A stretch of DNA of 64,000 nt from Clostridia bacterium (GCA_017521025.1 JAFXEB010000033.1:62001-126000), one strand, 5' to 3'; counted from the first letter of the stretch, positions 15,640-24,560 are shown. A program made the numbers and translations. The notes: generated by a model from the letters alone, not told the origin.

Positions 15640-17007
15640 TTGGATAATTGCATACTTGATATAAATAAGTACAACAGCTTTTATTTTATAGGCATCGGCG
15701 GCATCAGCATGTCTGCCCTTGCTCTTATTCTGAAAAGGAGCGGCAAGTCCGTCAAGGGCTATGACCGTCTACCTTGCGACGCTACCAAGAGCCTTGAGGC
15801 TGAGGGGATAGAGGTATTCTATTCCTTTGACACTGCAAACTGCGAGGGCTGTGATATAGCAGTATACACTGCGGCTGTTGACAGCACCCATCCCGAGATG
15901 GTGAGCGCAGCCGAAAAGGGTATACCGATAGTCAGCAGGGCGGCACTGCTTGGTGCTATCGCAAGTAGCTATCCCAACTCCATAGCAGTGGCGGGTACCC
16001 ACGGCAAGTCCTCTACCTGCGGCATTCTGTCTCAGATATTTATGTCACTTAAGGACGCTGACCCTACCATTCTTATAGGTGCAAAGCTACCTTGTATTTC
16101 CTCCACCTTCCGCACGGGGCACGACGGCAATTTTGTCTTTGAGGCTTGCGAGTACAAGGATTCTTTCCTGCAGTTTTTCCCTACGGTGTCTGTTATACTG
16201 AACGTGGAGCTTGACCATACGGATTATTTTGCGTCTATACAGCAGATGGAGCGTTCCTTTAAGCGTTTTATGGATAACACTGCGCCCGAGGGTTGCGTTA
16301 TCGTAAACAAGGACAGTGAGCACGCTATGCACTGTGCGGCAATGCACGAGGGCAAGACCTACACCTACTCGGTGAAGGATGCGGATGCGGATTTTTACGC
16401 CAAGGATATACAGTTCAAAAACGGCTTGCCCGGCTACACGCTTGTATTCAAAGGGCGTGAAGTGTTCAGAGCAGAGCTTTCGGTACCGGGCATACATAAC
16501 ATATCCAATTCTCTTGCGGCTGTAGCGGCGGCGTTTATGTCCAAGGTGCCTGACGAGGCCATTATCAAGGGACTGAAGGATTTTCGTGGCGTGGGAAGAC
16601 GCTTTGAGTACAAGGGCGAGCTTAACGGCGCCAAGATATATGACGACTACGCCCATCATCCCGACGAGATAAGGGCAACCCTTTCGGCGGCAAAGAAGCT
16701 TGGCGGCAACAGGATAGTATCCGTATTCCAGCCCCACACCTTCTCACGGACCCATGACCTGCTTGGCGGCTTTAAGGAGGCGTTTTCTGACTCTGACCTC
16801 AGGATATTTGCGGATATTTTCCCTGCACGTGAGGATAACATATACGGCATAAGCTCTGCGGATATCGCCGAGGGTATGGAAAACGCACTGTATATCTCAG
16901 GCTTTGAAAGCATCGCCGATTACCTGAGGCAAAACGTGGGTGAGGGCGATATCGTCATCCTTATGGGCGCAGGAGATATAGACCGTGTGGCAAAGCTTTT
17001 GTTTTAA
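15640..17007 (+). CDS. murC: UDP-N-acetylmuramate-L-alanine ligase
   Basis: The 455-residue enzyme adds L-alanine to UDP-MurNAc, the first amino acid of the peptidoglycan stem peptide. The sequence shows the N-terminal Rossmann motif FIGIGGISMSALA (about 13-25), the ATP-binding loop AGTHGKSSTCG (about 116-126), the central-domain motifs VELDHTD and NISNSLAA, and the C-terminal DDYAHHPDEI (about 332-341). All are typical of MurC. Translation starts at TTG 15640 after an AGAGGTG site. It heads a compact operon: the next ORF begins 3 bases after the stop, then pepT. Confidence 0.95.
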   Translation: MDNCILDINKYNSFYFIGIGGISMSALALILKRSGKSVKGYDRLPCDATKSLEAEGIEVFYSFDTANCEGCDIAVYTAAVDSTHPEMVSAAEKGIPIVSRAALLGAIASSYPNSIAVAGTHGKSSTCGILSQIFMSLKDADPTILIGAKLPCISSTFRTGHDGNFVFEACEYKDSFLQFFPTVSVILNVELDHTDYFASIQQMERSFKRFMDNTAPEGCVIVNKDSEHAMHCAAMHEGKTYTYSVKDADADFYAKDIQFKNGLPGYTLVFKGREVFRAELSVPGIHNISNSLAAVAAAFMSKVPDEAIIKGLKDFRGVGRRFEYKGELNGAKIYDDYAHHPDEIRATLSAAKKLGGNRIVSVFQPHTFSRTHDLLGGFKEAFSDSDLRIFADIFPAREDNIYGISSADIAEGMENALYISGFESIADYLRQNVGEGDIVILMGAGDIDRVAKLLF

Positions 17008-17010
17008 GCT

Positions 17011-17400
17011 ATGGCGTACGGGGTTTTGATGTGTATTGAGGGCAAGGAGAGTGTAATACGTTTTTTTGCCACATGGGGCGAGGAGATAAGGTTCAGGCTC
17101 AAAAGAACGGCGCTAAAGCGGCTTGGGAAACAGCTTGTTTCCTTCAGCGAGGGCAAGCGGAAAAAGGTATGTGTGCGGATAGCACGGGAGCTTACCGTGA
17201 CCGCAGAAAGAGATTATAAGGGTGCGGCGTGTCTTTTGCGCTTTGAATTTGTGTGGGAGAACCCTACGCTGCTTATGCCAAGCGATAATGAGTTCAACTA
17301 TACCGGCTTTGCCAAGGAGGATATTGCCGACTTTGGCAGACAGCTAATACAATACAAAAAAACAGGACGTGCCGCTATAGGTCACGTCAAGGGAGCGTGA
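17011..17400 (+). CDS. Hypothetical protein in the murC-pepT operon
   Basis: The 129-residue soluble protein has no recognised domain. It contains a basic stretch (RLKRTALKRLGKQL, about 29-42) and ends near GHVKGA. No signal peptide or TM helix is visible. It starts 3 bases after the murC stop and its end overlaps the pepT leader, so it is co-expressed with both. ATG at residue 7 is an alternative start. Confidence 0.55.
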   Translation: MAYGVLMCIEGKESVIRFFATWGEEIRFRLKRTALKRLGKQLVSFSEGKRKKVCVRIARELTVTAERDYKGAACLLRFEFVWENPTLLMPSDNEFNYTGFAKEDIADFGRQLIQYKKTGRAAIGHVKGA

Positions 17401-17405
17401 AAAGT

Positions 17406-18626
17406 ATGAAGGCTTATGAAAGGCTTTTGAAATACGTAAAATTTGGTACTCCATCCGATGACGGGAGCGAAACAGTGCCAAGCACTCAGTGTCAGTTTGA
17501 GCTTGCGAGAGCGGTTGTGGAGGAGCTGAAGGCTCTTGGTGCGGAGGACGCTTTTGTAGACGGCAAGTGCTACGTTTACGGGCATATTCCTGCTACCGTA
17601 GGCTATGAGGACAAAAACGCAGTAGGCTTTATTGCTCATCTTGACACGGCGCCCGATTTTGAGGGCGTAGGCTGTGAGCCACGCATTATAGAAAGCTATG
17701 ACGGCTGTGACATACCGCTTGGCAATAGCGGCAGAGTTATCAAAACTAAGGATTTTCCTCATCTTAAGGGGCTTGTGGGCAAGACTCTTATCGTTACCGA
17801 CGGCACCACCTTGCTGGGCGCAGATGACAAGGCGGGCATAGCGGATATTATGACTGCAATCGAGCGCATAAGAGATAGCGGTGTGCCCCACGGCAGGATA
17901 TGCATAGCCTTTACGCCCGACGAGGAGATCGGCAGAGGCGCCGACTGCTTCGACCTTGACGTTTTTGGCGCTGATTGGGCATATACCGTAGACGGTAGCG
18001 GCGCAGGCGAGATAGAATACGAGAATTTCAATGCAGCATCTGCTGTGTGGACGGTAAACGGCGTTAATGTTCATCCCGGCAGCGCAAAGGACGTTATGGT
18101 AAACGCCTCTCTCGTGGCTATGGAGATAAACTCCATGCTACCAGCCGGCGATACACCTGCGAATACAGAGTGTTATGAGGGCTTTTTCCACCTATGCGAA
18201 ATGACGGGCACGGTAGAGAGCGCAAGGCTTGAATATATCGTGCGTGACCACAGTGCGGCGATGTTTGATTGCAGACTTGCAGCCCTTCGCCACATAGAGA
18301 AGCTTATCAACGCAAAGTACGGTGAGGGCACGGCAAGGGTGGAGATAAAGGAGCAGTACCGCAACATGGCGGAGAAGATACTGCCCTGCTTCCACATAAT
18401 AGAGGACGCAAAGGCTGTTACCGAGAGTCTCGGCATAGCGCCCGCTGTCCATCCCATCAGAGGCGGAACAGACGGCGCAAGGCTCAGCTATATGGGTCTC
18501 CCCTGCCCCAACCTCGGCACGGGTGGCTACGCCTTCCACGGGCCTTACGAGCACGCAGTTTGCGAGGAGATGGAGCAGTGCGTGGATATAATCGTCGGCA
18601 TCGTAAAAAGAGCTGCTGAAAAATAG
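17406..18626 (+). CDS. pepT: Peptidase T (tripeptide aminopeptidase, M20B)
   Basis: The 406-residue enzyme is close to the usual length of about 408. It releases the N-terminal residue of tripeptides with a two-zinc centre. Visible metal motifs are GFIAHLDTAPDFEG (about 75-88), LGADDKAGIADI (about 137-148), FTPDEEIGRGAD with the catalytic Glu-Glu pair (about 171-182), and RGGTDGARLSYMGLPCPNL followed by FHGPYEHA near the C-terminus. ATG 17406 has GGGAG at suitable spacing. GTG 17397 would overlap its own ribosome site. It is the last gene of the murC operon. Confidence 0.92.
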   Translation: MKAYERLLKYVKFGTPSDDGSETVPSTQCQFELARAVVEELKALGAEDAFVDGKCYVYGHIPATVGYEDKNAVGFIAHLDTAPDFEGVGCEPRIIESYDGCDIPLGNSGRVIKTKDFPHLKGLVGKTLIVTDGTTLLGADDKAGIADIMTAIERIRDSGVPHGRICIAFTPDEEIGRGADCFDLDVFGADWAYTVDGSGAGEIEYENFNAASAVWTVNGVNVHPGSAKDVMVNASLVAMEINSMLPAGDTPANTECYEGFFHLCEMTGTVESARLEYIVRDHSAAMFDCRLAALRHIEKLINAKYGEGTARVEIKEQYRNMAEKILPCFHIIEDAKAVTESLGIAPAVHPIRGGTDGARLSYMGLPCPNLGTGGYAFHGPYEHAVCEEMEQCVDIIVGIVKRAAEK

Positions 18627-18640
18627 AATACCGACATACG

Positions 18641-18675
18641 AAAAGGAAGCCGAAAATGCTCGGCTTCCTTTTTTC
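18641..18675 (+). terminator. Intrinsic terminator of the murC-pepT operon
   Basis: AAAAGGAAGCCGA (18641-18653) pairs with TCGGCTTCCTTTT (from 18660), followed by further Ts. Confidence 0.85.
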
Positions 18676-18688
18676 TGTTATTTCTGTT

Positions 18689-19596
18689 TCAATACTTGTA
18701 CGTAATATTACATTTTATTATTTGATAGAATCTGTCTGCGCCGCTGATGATGCTCTCATCGAGCTCCGTACCGTCATAAGGATGTGCCGCCTCGCCCGGG
18801 GCACTAAGTCCGCAGTTAAATGGACTGACCTTTACCTTGAATAATCCGCTATCTCCTTCAGCCACCGTTTTCAGTGCATCAAGAGCTTCTCCCGTTGCAA
18901 AAGCAACAAAATACAGATCCGTACAGGTTTTATAAACCTCATCCTCGTACTTATAATCTTCAAACCTCGGAGGGTCGCTTAGAGAACCCTCGCTAATCCT
19001 ATACTCATACCCCCTTAAAGTATCAAAGGTGTAAAGATCAAACCACCCTGACACGTATACACCGCATTTCTCAAGAGTGTCAACAACCTTGCCACGGTAT
19101 AGCCTTACAGCCTCTTCCCTTGTGACACCGTGTTGGGATGCAATACCCGTTATTACGTTATCGTCGGAAGCTACAGTATCAATCAACACGCCGAAAGGCA
19201 TATCAAAATCCTTGACGGCATCATAGCCTACAGAGTTCTTACCCTCGGAATTATCCGCAGGGTTAAAGTATTTTGCGGAATACATATCCGAAAAATCCGC
19301 TTTTTCACTTTCCTCTGCCTTTGGTGCTGTGTCGGGAAGCATATTATCAGGAGAACCGCCTTCAAACTCGGCAAAATACTTATGTATAAAAGCGTCCTCG
19401 CCCAATTTTTTGCCACATTCTCTACTATTTTAAAATCTCTCAATCCGTCAAAAGCAATAATCTCTCCCGCAAGCAGGGGTTTATACTGATGAAAACCGCA
19501 AGTGATGCCGTCATCCTCGGGTATTGCCACGGTTACTTGAGAGCTGACGGCAGGGTCGCCGGGCTCGGAGCTGTCTGCCACGCTGTCAGCGGCGCT
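18689..19596 (-). pseudogene. 5'-truncated, frameshifted remnant of a secreted or lipoprotein-like gene
   Basis: Two minus-strand frames together make one protein. 19596-19412 reads a Ser/Asp/Pro-rich linker and then YKPLLAGEIIAFDGLRDF. 19405-18689 continues LGEDAFIHKYFAEFEGG for 238 residues to the stop. The switch is a -1 shift at an A6 run (plus-strand T6, 19406-19411). The reading frame has no start or signal peptide upstream; it opens at a stop (19597-19599) inside sequence that reads as rsmI on the other strand. The Ser/Asp-rich linker is what usually follows a lipoprotein signal, so the 5' end appears lost. The conserved part has no domain I recognise. Confidence 0.65.
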
Positions 19597-19915
19597 TTAC
19601 GAAGCCTTGGGCAACAGACGTGTTACCGTCTGCCGTGAGCTTACTAAGCTTAATGAGCAGATTTGTGCCACCACCCTTCGCAACTTGTCCGCACAGTTGG
19701 CGGAGGGGATAATCCCCGCCAAGGGCGAATTTGCGCTGGTTATTGAGGGTGCAGACAAAGAAGTGCTTAACATGGACGCCTTTTGGGCGGATATGGATGT
19801 GGAAACTCACGTAGAGCATTATATCTCCCTCGGCTTTTCCAAGATGGACGCAATAAAAAAGACCGCTAAGGACCGCGGCGTGCCTAAGGGCGAAATATAC
19901 GAGATTTGTAAATAG
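19571..19915 (+). pseudogene. rsmI: 3' fragment of rsmI (16S rRNA 2'-O-ribose C1402 methyltransferase)
   Basis: The frame reads LSAALYEALGNRRVTVCREL from about 19583, then KGEFALVIEGA, then the terminal LGFSKMDAIKKTAKDRGVPKGEIYE. These are the C-terminal third of RsmI (family length about 280 residues). The catalytic SAM-binding N-terminal domain is absent: an in-frame stop lies near 19532 and the upstream DNA codes another gene on the opposite strand. The fragment is therefore non-functional as it stands, unless the join is an assembly error. Confidence 0.8.
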
Positions 19916-19964
19916 AAAATGCTGACCTTATTGCTTGAATTGCATTTAGGTCAGCATTTTAAAT
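19916..19964. terminator. Bidirectional intrinsic terminator
   Basis: AAAATGCTGACCT (19916-19928) pairs with AGGTCAGCATTTT (19948-19960). It lies between the rsmI fragment and the convergent lipoprotein gene. Confidence 0.75.
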
Positions 19965-19965
19965 T

Positions 19966-20586
19966 TTATTTTAAACCTTTATCTTGCCAATGTTTGTTTA
20001 TTGCATTGTTGATTCTATCAATATTGAATTGGTTGCTGTTACTTTCTATTGTGTAATTAAACAATTCAACGTAATCACCTTTTTTAGCAGTATAACGCAT
20101 CAAATATGCGATATCTTCATTTAGGGATTGTTCTTGATAGGTTGTATCCTCGCCTAACATAGCACTCGCTCCTATCATTTGCCGTGATAGGTCAATGCCC
20201 TTTTGCAAAGATTCAATAAGATCGTTGCTATCATATGCGGTGGCGGTTGTTATGCAAATTTTGAAATACTTTTGCCCTTCATCGTCAATGGTTCTGACAA
20301 TTATATTGTCAGGTCCGTATAAAATATCGGATTCCTCGTATTCTGAGTTGTGTTGATAATCTCCTACCGACATAACTTTTAATGACATAGGCTTTTCTAT
20401 CTCTTCGTCTGCAATTTTCAAAATGCAGTCTACCAATGTTTGTTCTTCTGGGCTTAAGCTTTGTTCAACCGCTTTGTTGTCATTACCGTCGGTTTGTGAA
20501 GTGCTGTCGAATTCGCTCTGTTTATTGCAAGCGAAAAGGGAAATGCACAAAATAAATGCACAGCATAAAAAACATAGTCTTTTCAT
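19966..20586 (-). CDS. AT-rich lipoprotein of unknown function
   Basis: The 206-residue product has a lipoprotein signal (FILCISLFAC, Cys 20). A short Ser/Asn/Asp linker follows, then a domain with no recognised family (LMRYTAKKGDYVELFNYTI region). It is markedly richer in A+T than the flanking housekeeping genes, which suggests recent acquisition. It is divergent from a small XRE regulator, with the shared operator-like palindrome at 20635-20672 between them, so the regulator probably controls both. Confidence 0.7.
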   Translation of the reverse strand: MKRLCFLCCAFILCISLFACNKQSEFDSTSQTDGNDNKAVEQSLSPEEQTLVDCILKIADEEIEKPMSLKVMSVGDYQHNSEYEESDILYGPDNIIVRTIDDEGQKYFKICITTATAYDSNDLIESLQKGIDLSRQMIGASAMLGEDTTYQEQSLNEDIAYLMRYTAKKGDYVELFNYTIESNSNQFNIDRINNAINKHWQDKGLK

Positions 20587-20634
20587 TTTAAATCTCCTTT
20601 AAACAATAATGTATTATTTGTTCATGAATACATT

Positions 20635-20672
20635 ATACTCAACAAATTGAGTATTGTCAAGAGGTTGAGTAT
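20635..20672. promoter_or_regulatory. Operator-like palindrome with a third half-site
   Basis: ATACTCAA-CAAA-TTGAGTAT (20635-20654) is a perfect inverted repeat. TTGAGTAT recurs at 20665-20672. The sites sit in the divergent promoter region of the lipoprotein and XRE genes, consistent with autoregulation. Confidence 0.6.
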
Positions 20673-20696
20673 GATAAAATATGTTCGGTGATAAAA

Positions 20697-20897
20697 ATGA
20701 TAAGTTACAAGCCCTTTTATGACACGCTGTTTAAAAAAGGAATAACCGAATATAATTTAATATTTAAGCAGGGCTTTTCCGCAAATACTCTGCACCGAAT
20801 AAAAAAAGGCGAAGCAATAAGCACCAAGACCTTGGATGCTCTTTGTTACGCCCTTGACTGCAAGGTTGAAGATATTGTTGAGTTTGTAAAAGAATAG
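20697..20897 (+). CDS. Small XRE/Cro-type helix-turn-helix regulator
   Basis: The 66-residue protein is a single HTH_26-like domain: ITEYNLIFKQGFSANTLHRI (helices 2-3) and STKTLDALCYALDCKVEDIV (helices 4-5). The second segment is the conserved end of Cro/C1-type HTH domains. ATG 20697 follows an in-frame GTG at 20688. The gene is AT-rich like its divergent lipoprotein neighbour, and the palindrome in front of it is a plausible binding site. Confidence 0.75.
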   Translation: MISYKPFYDTLFKKGITEYNLIFKQGFSANTLHRIKKGEAISTKTLDALCYALDCKVEDIVEFVKE

Positions 20898-20936
20898 CAC
20901 CCGAAGCCTAATGGCCATCGGGTGCATCTTTTTCTT
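20897..20936 (+). terminator. Intrinsic terminator of the XRE gene
   Basis: GCACCCGA (20897-20904) pairs with TCGGGTGC (20918-20925), followed by a T-rich tract. It overlaps the stop codon region. Confidence 0.75.
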
Positions 20937-20981
20937 AAATATACTAATTCTTGCGCTCTGTGCCGTTTTTGGCGTTCACGC

Positions 20982-21605
20982 TTAGGTGTTTTTCATTATG
21001 ACGCTCTCTATAATATCCGCAGCGTCCTCACAATCGTCAAGGCAGCCCTCAAGATCCTCATAAATGTTCTTCCATATAAGGAGCTTTCTGGTATCGGGCT
21101 CATCCACAAACAGCTCGTGCACAAGCTCTGCATGAAGGGCATCACCGTCGCTCTCGAAGGTGTTTACGGCAACAAGCTTTTCCTTAATGAGCTTGGAGGA
21201 CTTGAAGTTTCTGAACTCCTCGGTAGTCTCCTTAAGTGCAACAGCGCACTGGCAGATAAGGCGGCAGAACTTGAGTGCACCCTCTCTTATCTCGCTTACG
21301 TCATAGATATAGATGCAACGCATAGCATCATCAAGAGCATCCATTATATCGTCAAGAGTGGTGCCCAGCTCTATTATATCCTCACGCTCGATAGGGGGCA
21401 AGAACTCATGCATAAGGCTCTTGGTCATCTCATGCTTTGCGCTGTCAGCCTCGTTCTCGAGGGCATGCATCTCCGCCATTTTGTCCTTAAAGCTTGCCTT
21501 GTCAAAGCCGACAAGAGCGCTCTCCAAAAGATTTGCAGCAACGCATATCTTATCAGCGGTGGTGCAGAAATAGTCAAAGTAGTTATACCCTTTAATCTTA
21601 GCCAT
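20982..21605 (-). CDS. DUF47 (PhoU-like) phosphate transport accessory protein
   Basis: The 207-residue helical protein contains the DUF47 features YFDYFCTTAD, ALENEADSAKHEM and PIEREDIIELGTTLDDIMDALDDA (about 72-95). PhoU-like DUF47 proteins are encoded beside PiT permeases and are thought to modulate their activity, with acidic clusters binding metals. It lies 12 bases downstream of the PiT gene on the same strand, forming a pit-DUF47 pair. Confidence 0.9.
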   Translation of the reverse strand: MAKIKGYNYFDYFCTTADKICVAANLLESALVGFDKASFKDKMAEMHALENEADSAKHEMTKSLMHEFLPPIEREDIIELGTTLDDIMDALDDAMRCIYIYDVSEIREGALKFCRLICQCAVALKETTEEFRNFKSSKLIKEKLVAVNTFESDGDALHAELVHELFVDEPDTRKLLIWKNIYEDLEGCLDDCEDAADIIESVIMKNT

Positions 21606-21617
21606 ATATACGTCCTC

Positions 21618-22664
21618 CTAAAACAGTCGTTCAAAAAGCAATACCATAAGATAACCCAAAAGTCCGCAGCCGGGGAAAGTCAGCACCCAAGCAAGCACCA
21701 TCTCCTTAACCACGCCCCAATTGATAGCGGAAAGACGCTTTGATGCGCCAACGCCCATTATAGCAGTGGTCTTGGTGTGGGTGGTGCTGACGGGGATACC
21801 CGTCACAGACGCTATGAGCAGGCAGATGGCGCCGCCCATATCCGCCGCAAAGCCCTGATAGGTCTCGAGCTTTACCATATCCATACCAACGGATTTAATT
21901 ATCTTGTAGCCGCCTATAGAGGTACCAAGCGCCATTACAACGGAGCAAAGCACCATAAGCCACATAGGGATTATAAAGGTAGTAGTATCGGTATTGCCGC
22001 CTGCAAGGCTAATGCCGAGAAGGAAGATACCCATAAATTTCTGACCGTCCTGCGCACCGTGCATAAATGCCATAGATGCACCGCCCACTATCTGAGCACC
22101 ACGGAAAAACTTAACGGTCTTTACCCTATCCATCCTGCGGCAGATGCCCTCGATAAGCTTGGTCATTATATAACCGCTGCCGAAGCCGAGCACCGAGGAA
22201 AGCACCAGACCGTAGATAACCTTTATCCATTCAGAGCCATTGATACCACTGAGACCGCCCTGAATAGCGATAGCCGCACCGGATATACCTGCGATAAGCG
22301 CATGGCTTTCACTGGTGGGGATACCAAACGCCCAAGCGGCGGTCGCCCACACTACTATAGCGAACATAGCCGCACACAAAGCCATGGTTGCATCGCCTGC
22401 GTTGTCGCCGAAGTCTACCATATTGCTTATGGTCTGTGCGACCTCGCTGGAAACAAGGGTCATTACGAAAACGCCGAGGAAATTGAACACAGCCGCCATT
22501 ATTATAGCCGCACGGGGTTTCATAGAACGGGTGGAAACGCAGGTAGCGATGGCGTTAGGCGCATCGGTCCAGCCGTTTACAAGAATAACACCGAGGGTCA
22601 GCGCAACGATTATGCAAACCTTCAGGTCGGTAAGCTGAGATAAAAAATCTGTAAAACTTATCAC
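21618..22664 (-). CDS. pit: Inorganic phosphate transporter, PiT family
   Basis: The 348-residue protein has about 10 TM segments. Both PiT signature repeats are present: NGWTDAPNAIATCVSTR near the N-terminus (about 30-46) and SVTGIPVSTTHTKTTAIMG near the C-terminus. The central MAFMHGAQDGQKFMGI is also conserved. PiT proteins take up metal-phosphate complexes driven by H+ or Na+. It starts at ATG 22664 after a GGAGGA site and is followed by its DUF47 partner. The upstream CNNM-type gene is 63 bases away on the same strand. Confidence 0.92.
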   Translation of the reverse strand: MISFTDFLSQLTDLKVCIIVALTLGVILVNGWTDAPNAIATCVSTRSMKPRAAIIMAAVFNFLGVFVMTLVSSEVAQTISNMVDFGDNAGDATMALCAAMFAIVVWATAAWAFGIPTSESHALIAGISGAAIAIQGGLSGINGSEWIKVIYGLVLSSVLGFGSGYIMTKLIEGICRRMDRVKTVKFFRGAQIVGGASMAFMHGAQDGQKFMGIFLLGISLAGGNTDTTTFIIPMWLMVLCSVVMALGTSIGGYKIIKSVGMDMVKLETYQGFAADMGGAICLLIASVTGIPVSTTHTKTTAIMGVGASKRLSAINWGVVKEMVLAWVLTFPGCGLLGYLMVLLFERLF

Positions 22665-22727
22665 TTTATTAGTCCTCCAATCGGGGGATGCTTATATACA
22701 TAAGAAATAAGGTAGGTGAGCAGTATA

Positions 22728-24071
22728 CTACTCCTCCTCGTCTGCCTTATCCTCTTCATCCTCCTTAAGCTTTTTGATGACTGTTGCCATCTCAAGTCGA
22801 TGGTTATCCACCCTCTCACCCTTTATGATGATGTTATCATCCTCAGCGGTGAAGGTAGTGCCATCCTCAGGTATGCCGCCGAACAGAGCAAAGGCATAGC
22901 CGCCGAGGGTGTCATAATCACCCTCATCAGGGAAGGACACACCAAGCTCCTCAGCCACCTCGTCAAGCATAGCGACACCCTTTATCTGCCACGTATCCTC
23001 GGAAAGGCTTACGATATCGGGAACGATATCCTCCTCATCGGTGCTGTCATCAAAATCGCCCACTATCTGAGCCAGTAGGTCGTTCATGGTAACGATGCCT
23101 GCGAAGCCGCCGTATTCATCAAGAACTACTGAAAAGTGGTTTCGTATCTTCTTCATCTGCTTAAAGAGAACGTCTGCCCTCATGCCCTCGGGCACGAAGT
23201 GAGCAGGACGAACGGCTTTTTCCATAACGGAAGCCTTTGTCTTTTCCTTAATGGCAAAGTAATCCTTTGCACAGAGAACGCCCTTTATCTCATCTGCGGT
23301 CTCGCCACAGAGGGGATAGTAGGAATGGCGATGCTCTATTATGGTCTCATCCCACACCTCCACCGAGTCCTCCTCCCAAAGGAAGGCAACGTCGGTACGG
23401 TGAGTGGCAAACTCGCCCACAGACAGATCGTCAAACTCAAAAAGGTTATGTATTATCTCTTTCTCATCGCTGTCAATAAGCCCCTGTCTGGTGCTTTCGT
23501 CAACCATAAGCTTGATATCGTCCTCACTCGCCGCCTCCTCAATATCCTTGGGGTCAATGCCCATAAGGCGGAGCACGCCGTTGGTGGAAACAGTAAGCAA
23601 CCAAACGATAGGCGCAAATATCTTGGAAACGAAACGCAAAAGCCCTGACAGACCCAGCGCCATCTTCTCAGCCTTCTTCATAGCAAGGCGCTTGGGAACA
23701 AGCTCGCCAAACACCAGTGTGATGAAGGAAAGAATGACGGTAATAAGCACTACGGAAATGCGGCGGAGCGCAGATACGGAAAGGCTCATACCGAGCTTTG
23801 CAAGGCCACGTGCCATGTCGTCGGCAAAGTTGTCTGCCGCAAATGCACTGCCCAGAAAGCCTGCCAAGGTTATCGCCACCTGAATCGTAGCAAGAAACTT
23901 TGAAGAATCGGCAGTAAGCTTTTCAAGCCTTTTGGCACGCTTATTGCCCTGCTCCTTAAGCTGGGCAAGCTTTGCCTCGTTCACAGAAAGAACAGCTATC
24001 TCAGCGCAGGCAAAAACAGCGTTGAGCAAGATAAGAATGAATTGCAATAATAGGGGTAAGAATACGTCCAT
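22728..24071 (-). CDS. CNNM/CorC-type hemolysin-family membrane protein
   Basis: The 447-residue protein has a DUF21/CNNM membrane domain (about 1-190; LLNAVFACAEIAVLSVNEAKL at the start with about four TM helices) and a paired CBS module (about 205-335; GLIDSDEKEIIHNLFEFDD leading into it, then VVLDEYGGFAGIVTMNDLL). The C-terminal CorC_HlyC domain (about 350-430) includes DTLGGYAFALFG. The family is linked to Mg2+ or Co2+ efflux rather than haemolysis. It sits upstream of the phosphate genes on the same strand and may share their transcript. Confidence 0.88.
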   Translation of the reverse strand: MDVFLPLLLQFILILLNAVFACAEIAVLSVNEAKLAQLKEQGNKRAKRLEKLTADSSKFLATIQVAITLAGFLGSAFAADNFADDMARGLAKLGMSLSVSALRRISVVLITVILSFITLVFGELVPKRLAMKKAEKMALGLSGLLRFVSKIFAPIVWLLTVSTNGVLRLMGIDPKDIEEAASEDDIKLMVDESTRQGLIDSDEKEIIHNLFEFDDLSVGEFATHRTDVAFLWEEDSVEVWDETIIEHRHSYYPLCGETADEIKGVLCAKDYFAIKEKTKASVMEKAVRPAHFVPEGMRADVLFKQMKKIRNHFSVVLDEYGGFAGIVTMNDLLAQIVGDFDDSTDEEDIVPDIVSLSEDTWQIKGVAMLDEVAEELGVSFPDEGDYDTLGGYAFALFGGIPEDGTTFTAEDDNIIIKGERVDNHRLEMATVIKKLKEDEEDKADEEE

Positions 24072-24176
24072 ACAGTAAATAATTCCTCCAATAATGTATC
24101 ACGATACTGTTAACAAAACATTAATCAGCAGCAGTGAGCTGCCATAAACTGAATAGCGCCGCACAGCGCAGCGGTA

Positions 24177-24323
24177 TCAATCATAGGCAGGGAGGAGAGA
24201 CTGCGCATACTTACCCAGTCCCATACACGAATATACCGTATAAACGGAAGGTCGGCTTTCGCCGTGCTGAACAAAGATACCGAAGCAGTCAAAGCTCGCC
24301 GCCCCAGGGTCACTGTCGTTCAT
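24177..24323 (-). CDS. Possible 48-residue small ORF
   Basis: ATG 24323 is preceded by AAAGGAG at 11-base spacing and opens MNDSDPGAASFDCFGIFVQ, ending LLPAYD. No domain or signal is recognised. An overlapping frame on the same strand (24313-24125) is also open. The stretch could be a degraded gene rather than a functional peptide. The remaining spacer up to 24496 is AT-rich and holds nothing else recognised. Confidence 0.25.
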   Translation of the reverse strand: MNDSDPGAASFDCFGIFVQHGESRPSVYTVYSCMGLGKYAQSLLPAYD

Positions 24324-24496
24324 AAATCAAACTTCTCCTTTTCTATAAATAATGTCAATATATTCTATTATGCAAGCTATAACAAATGGTTAATAAAATG
24401 TTACTAAAATTTAAACTTTCGCAAATATCGCCGCATCTTTTAATGACGGCTCAAGACTTATGCCGACTTACGGCGAAAAAACGGAGCAAATTGCTG

Positions 24497-24526
24497 TTGA
24501 CAAGGAATTATCGGGCGTGGTATAAT
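24497..24526 (+). promoter_or_regulatory. Sigma-A promoter of the P-type ATPase leader
   Basis: TTGACA (24497-24502), an 18-base spacer and TATAAT (24521-24526). It precedes a leader of about 225 bases. Confidence 0.8.
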
Positions 24527-24560
24527 CTGTTAGAAACACATAAAAATAGCTTATACTGTT

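Noticed and set aside
20688-20696. GTG start for the XRE regulator
   Set aside because: It lengthens the protein by only three residues and has no better ribosome site. ATG 20697 gives the family-like start.
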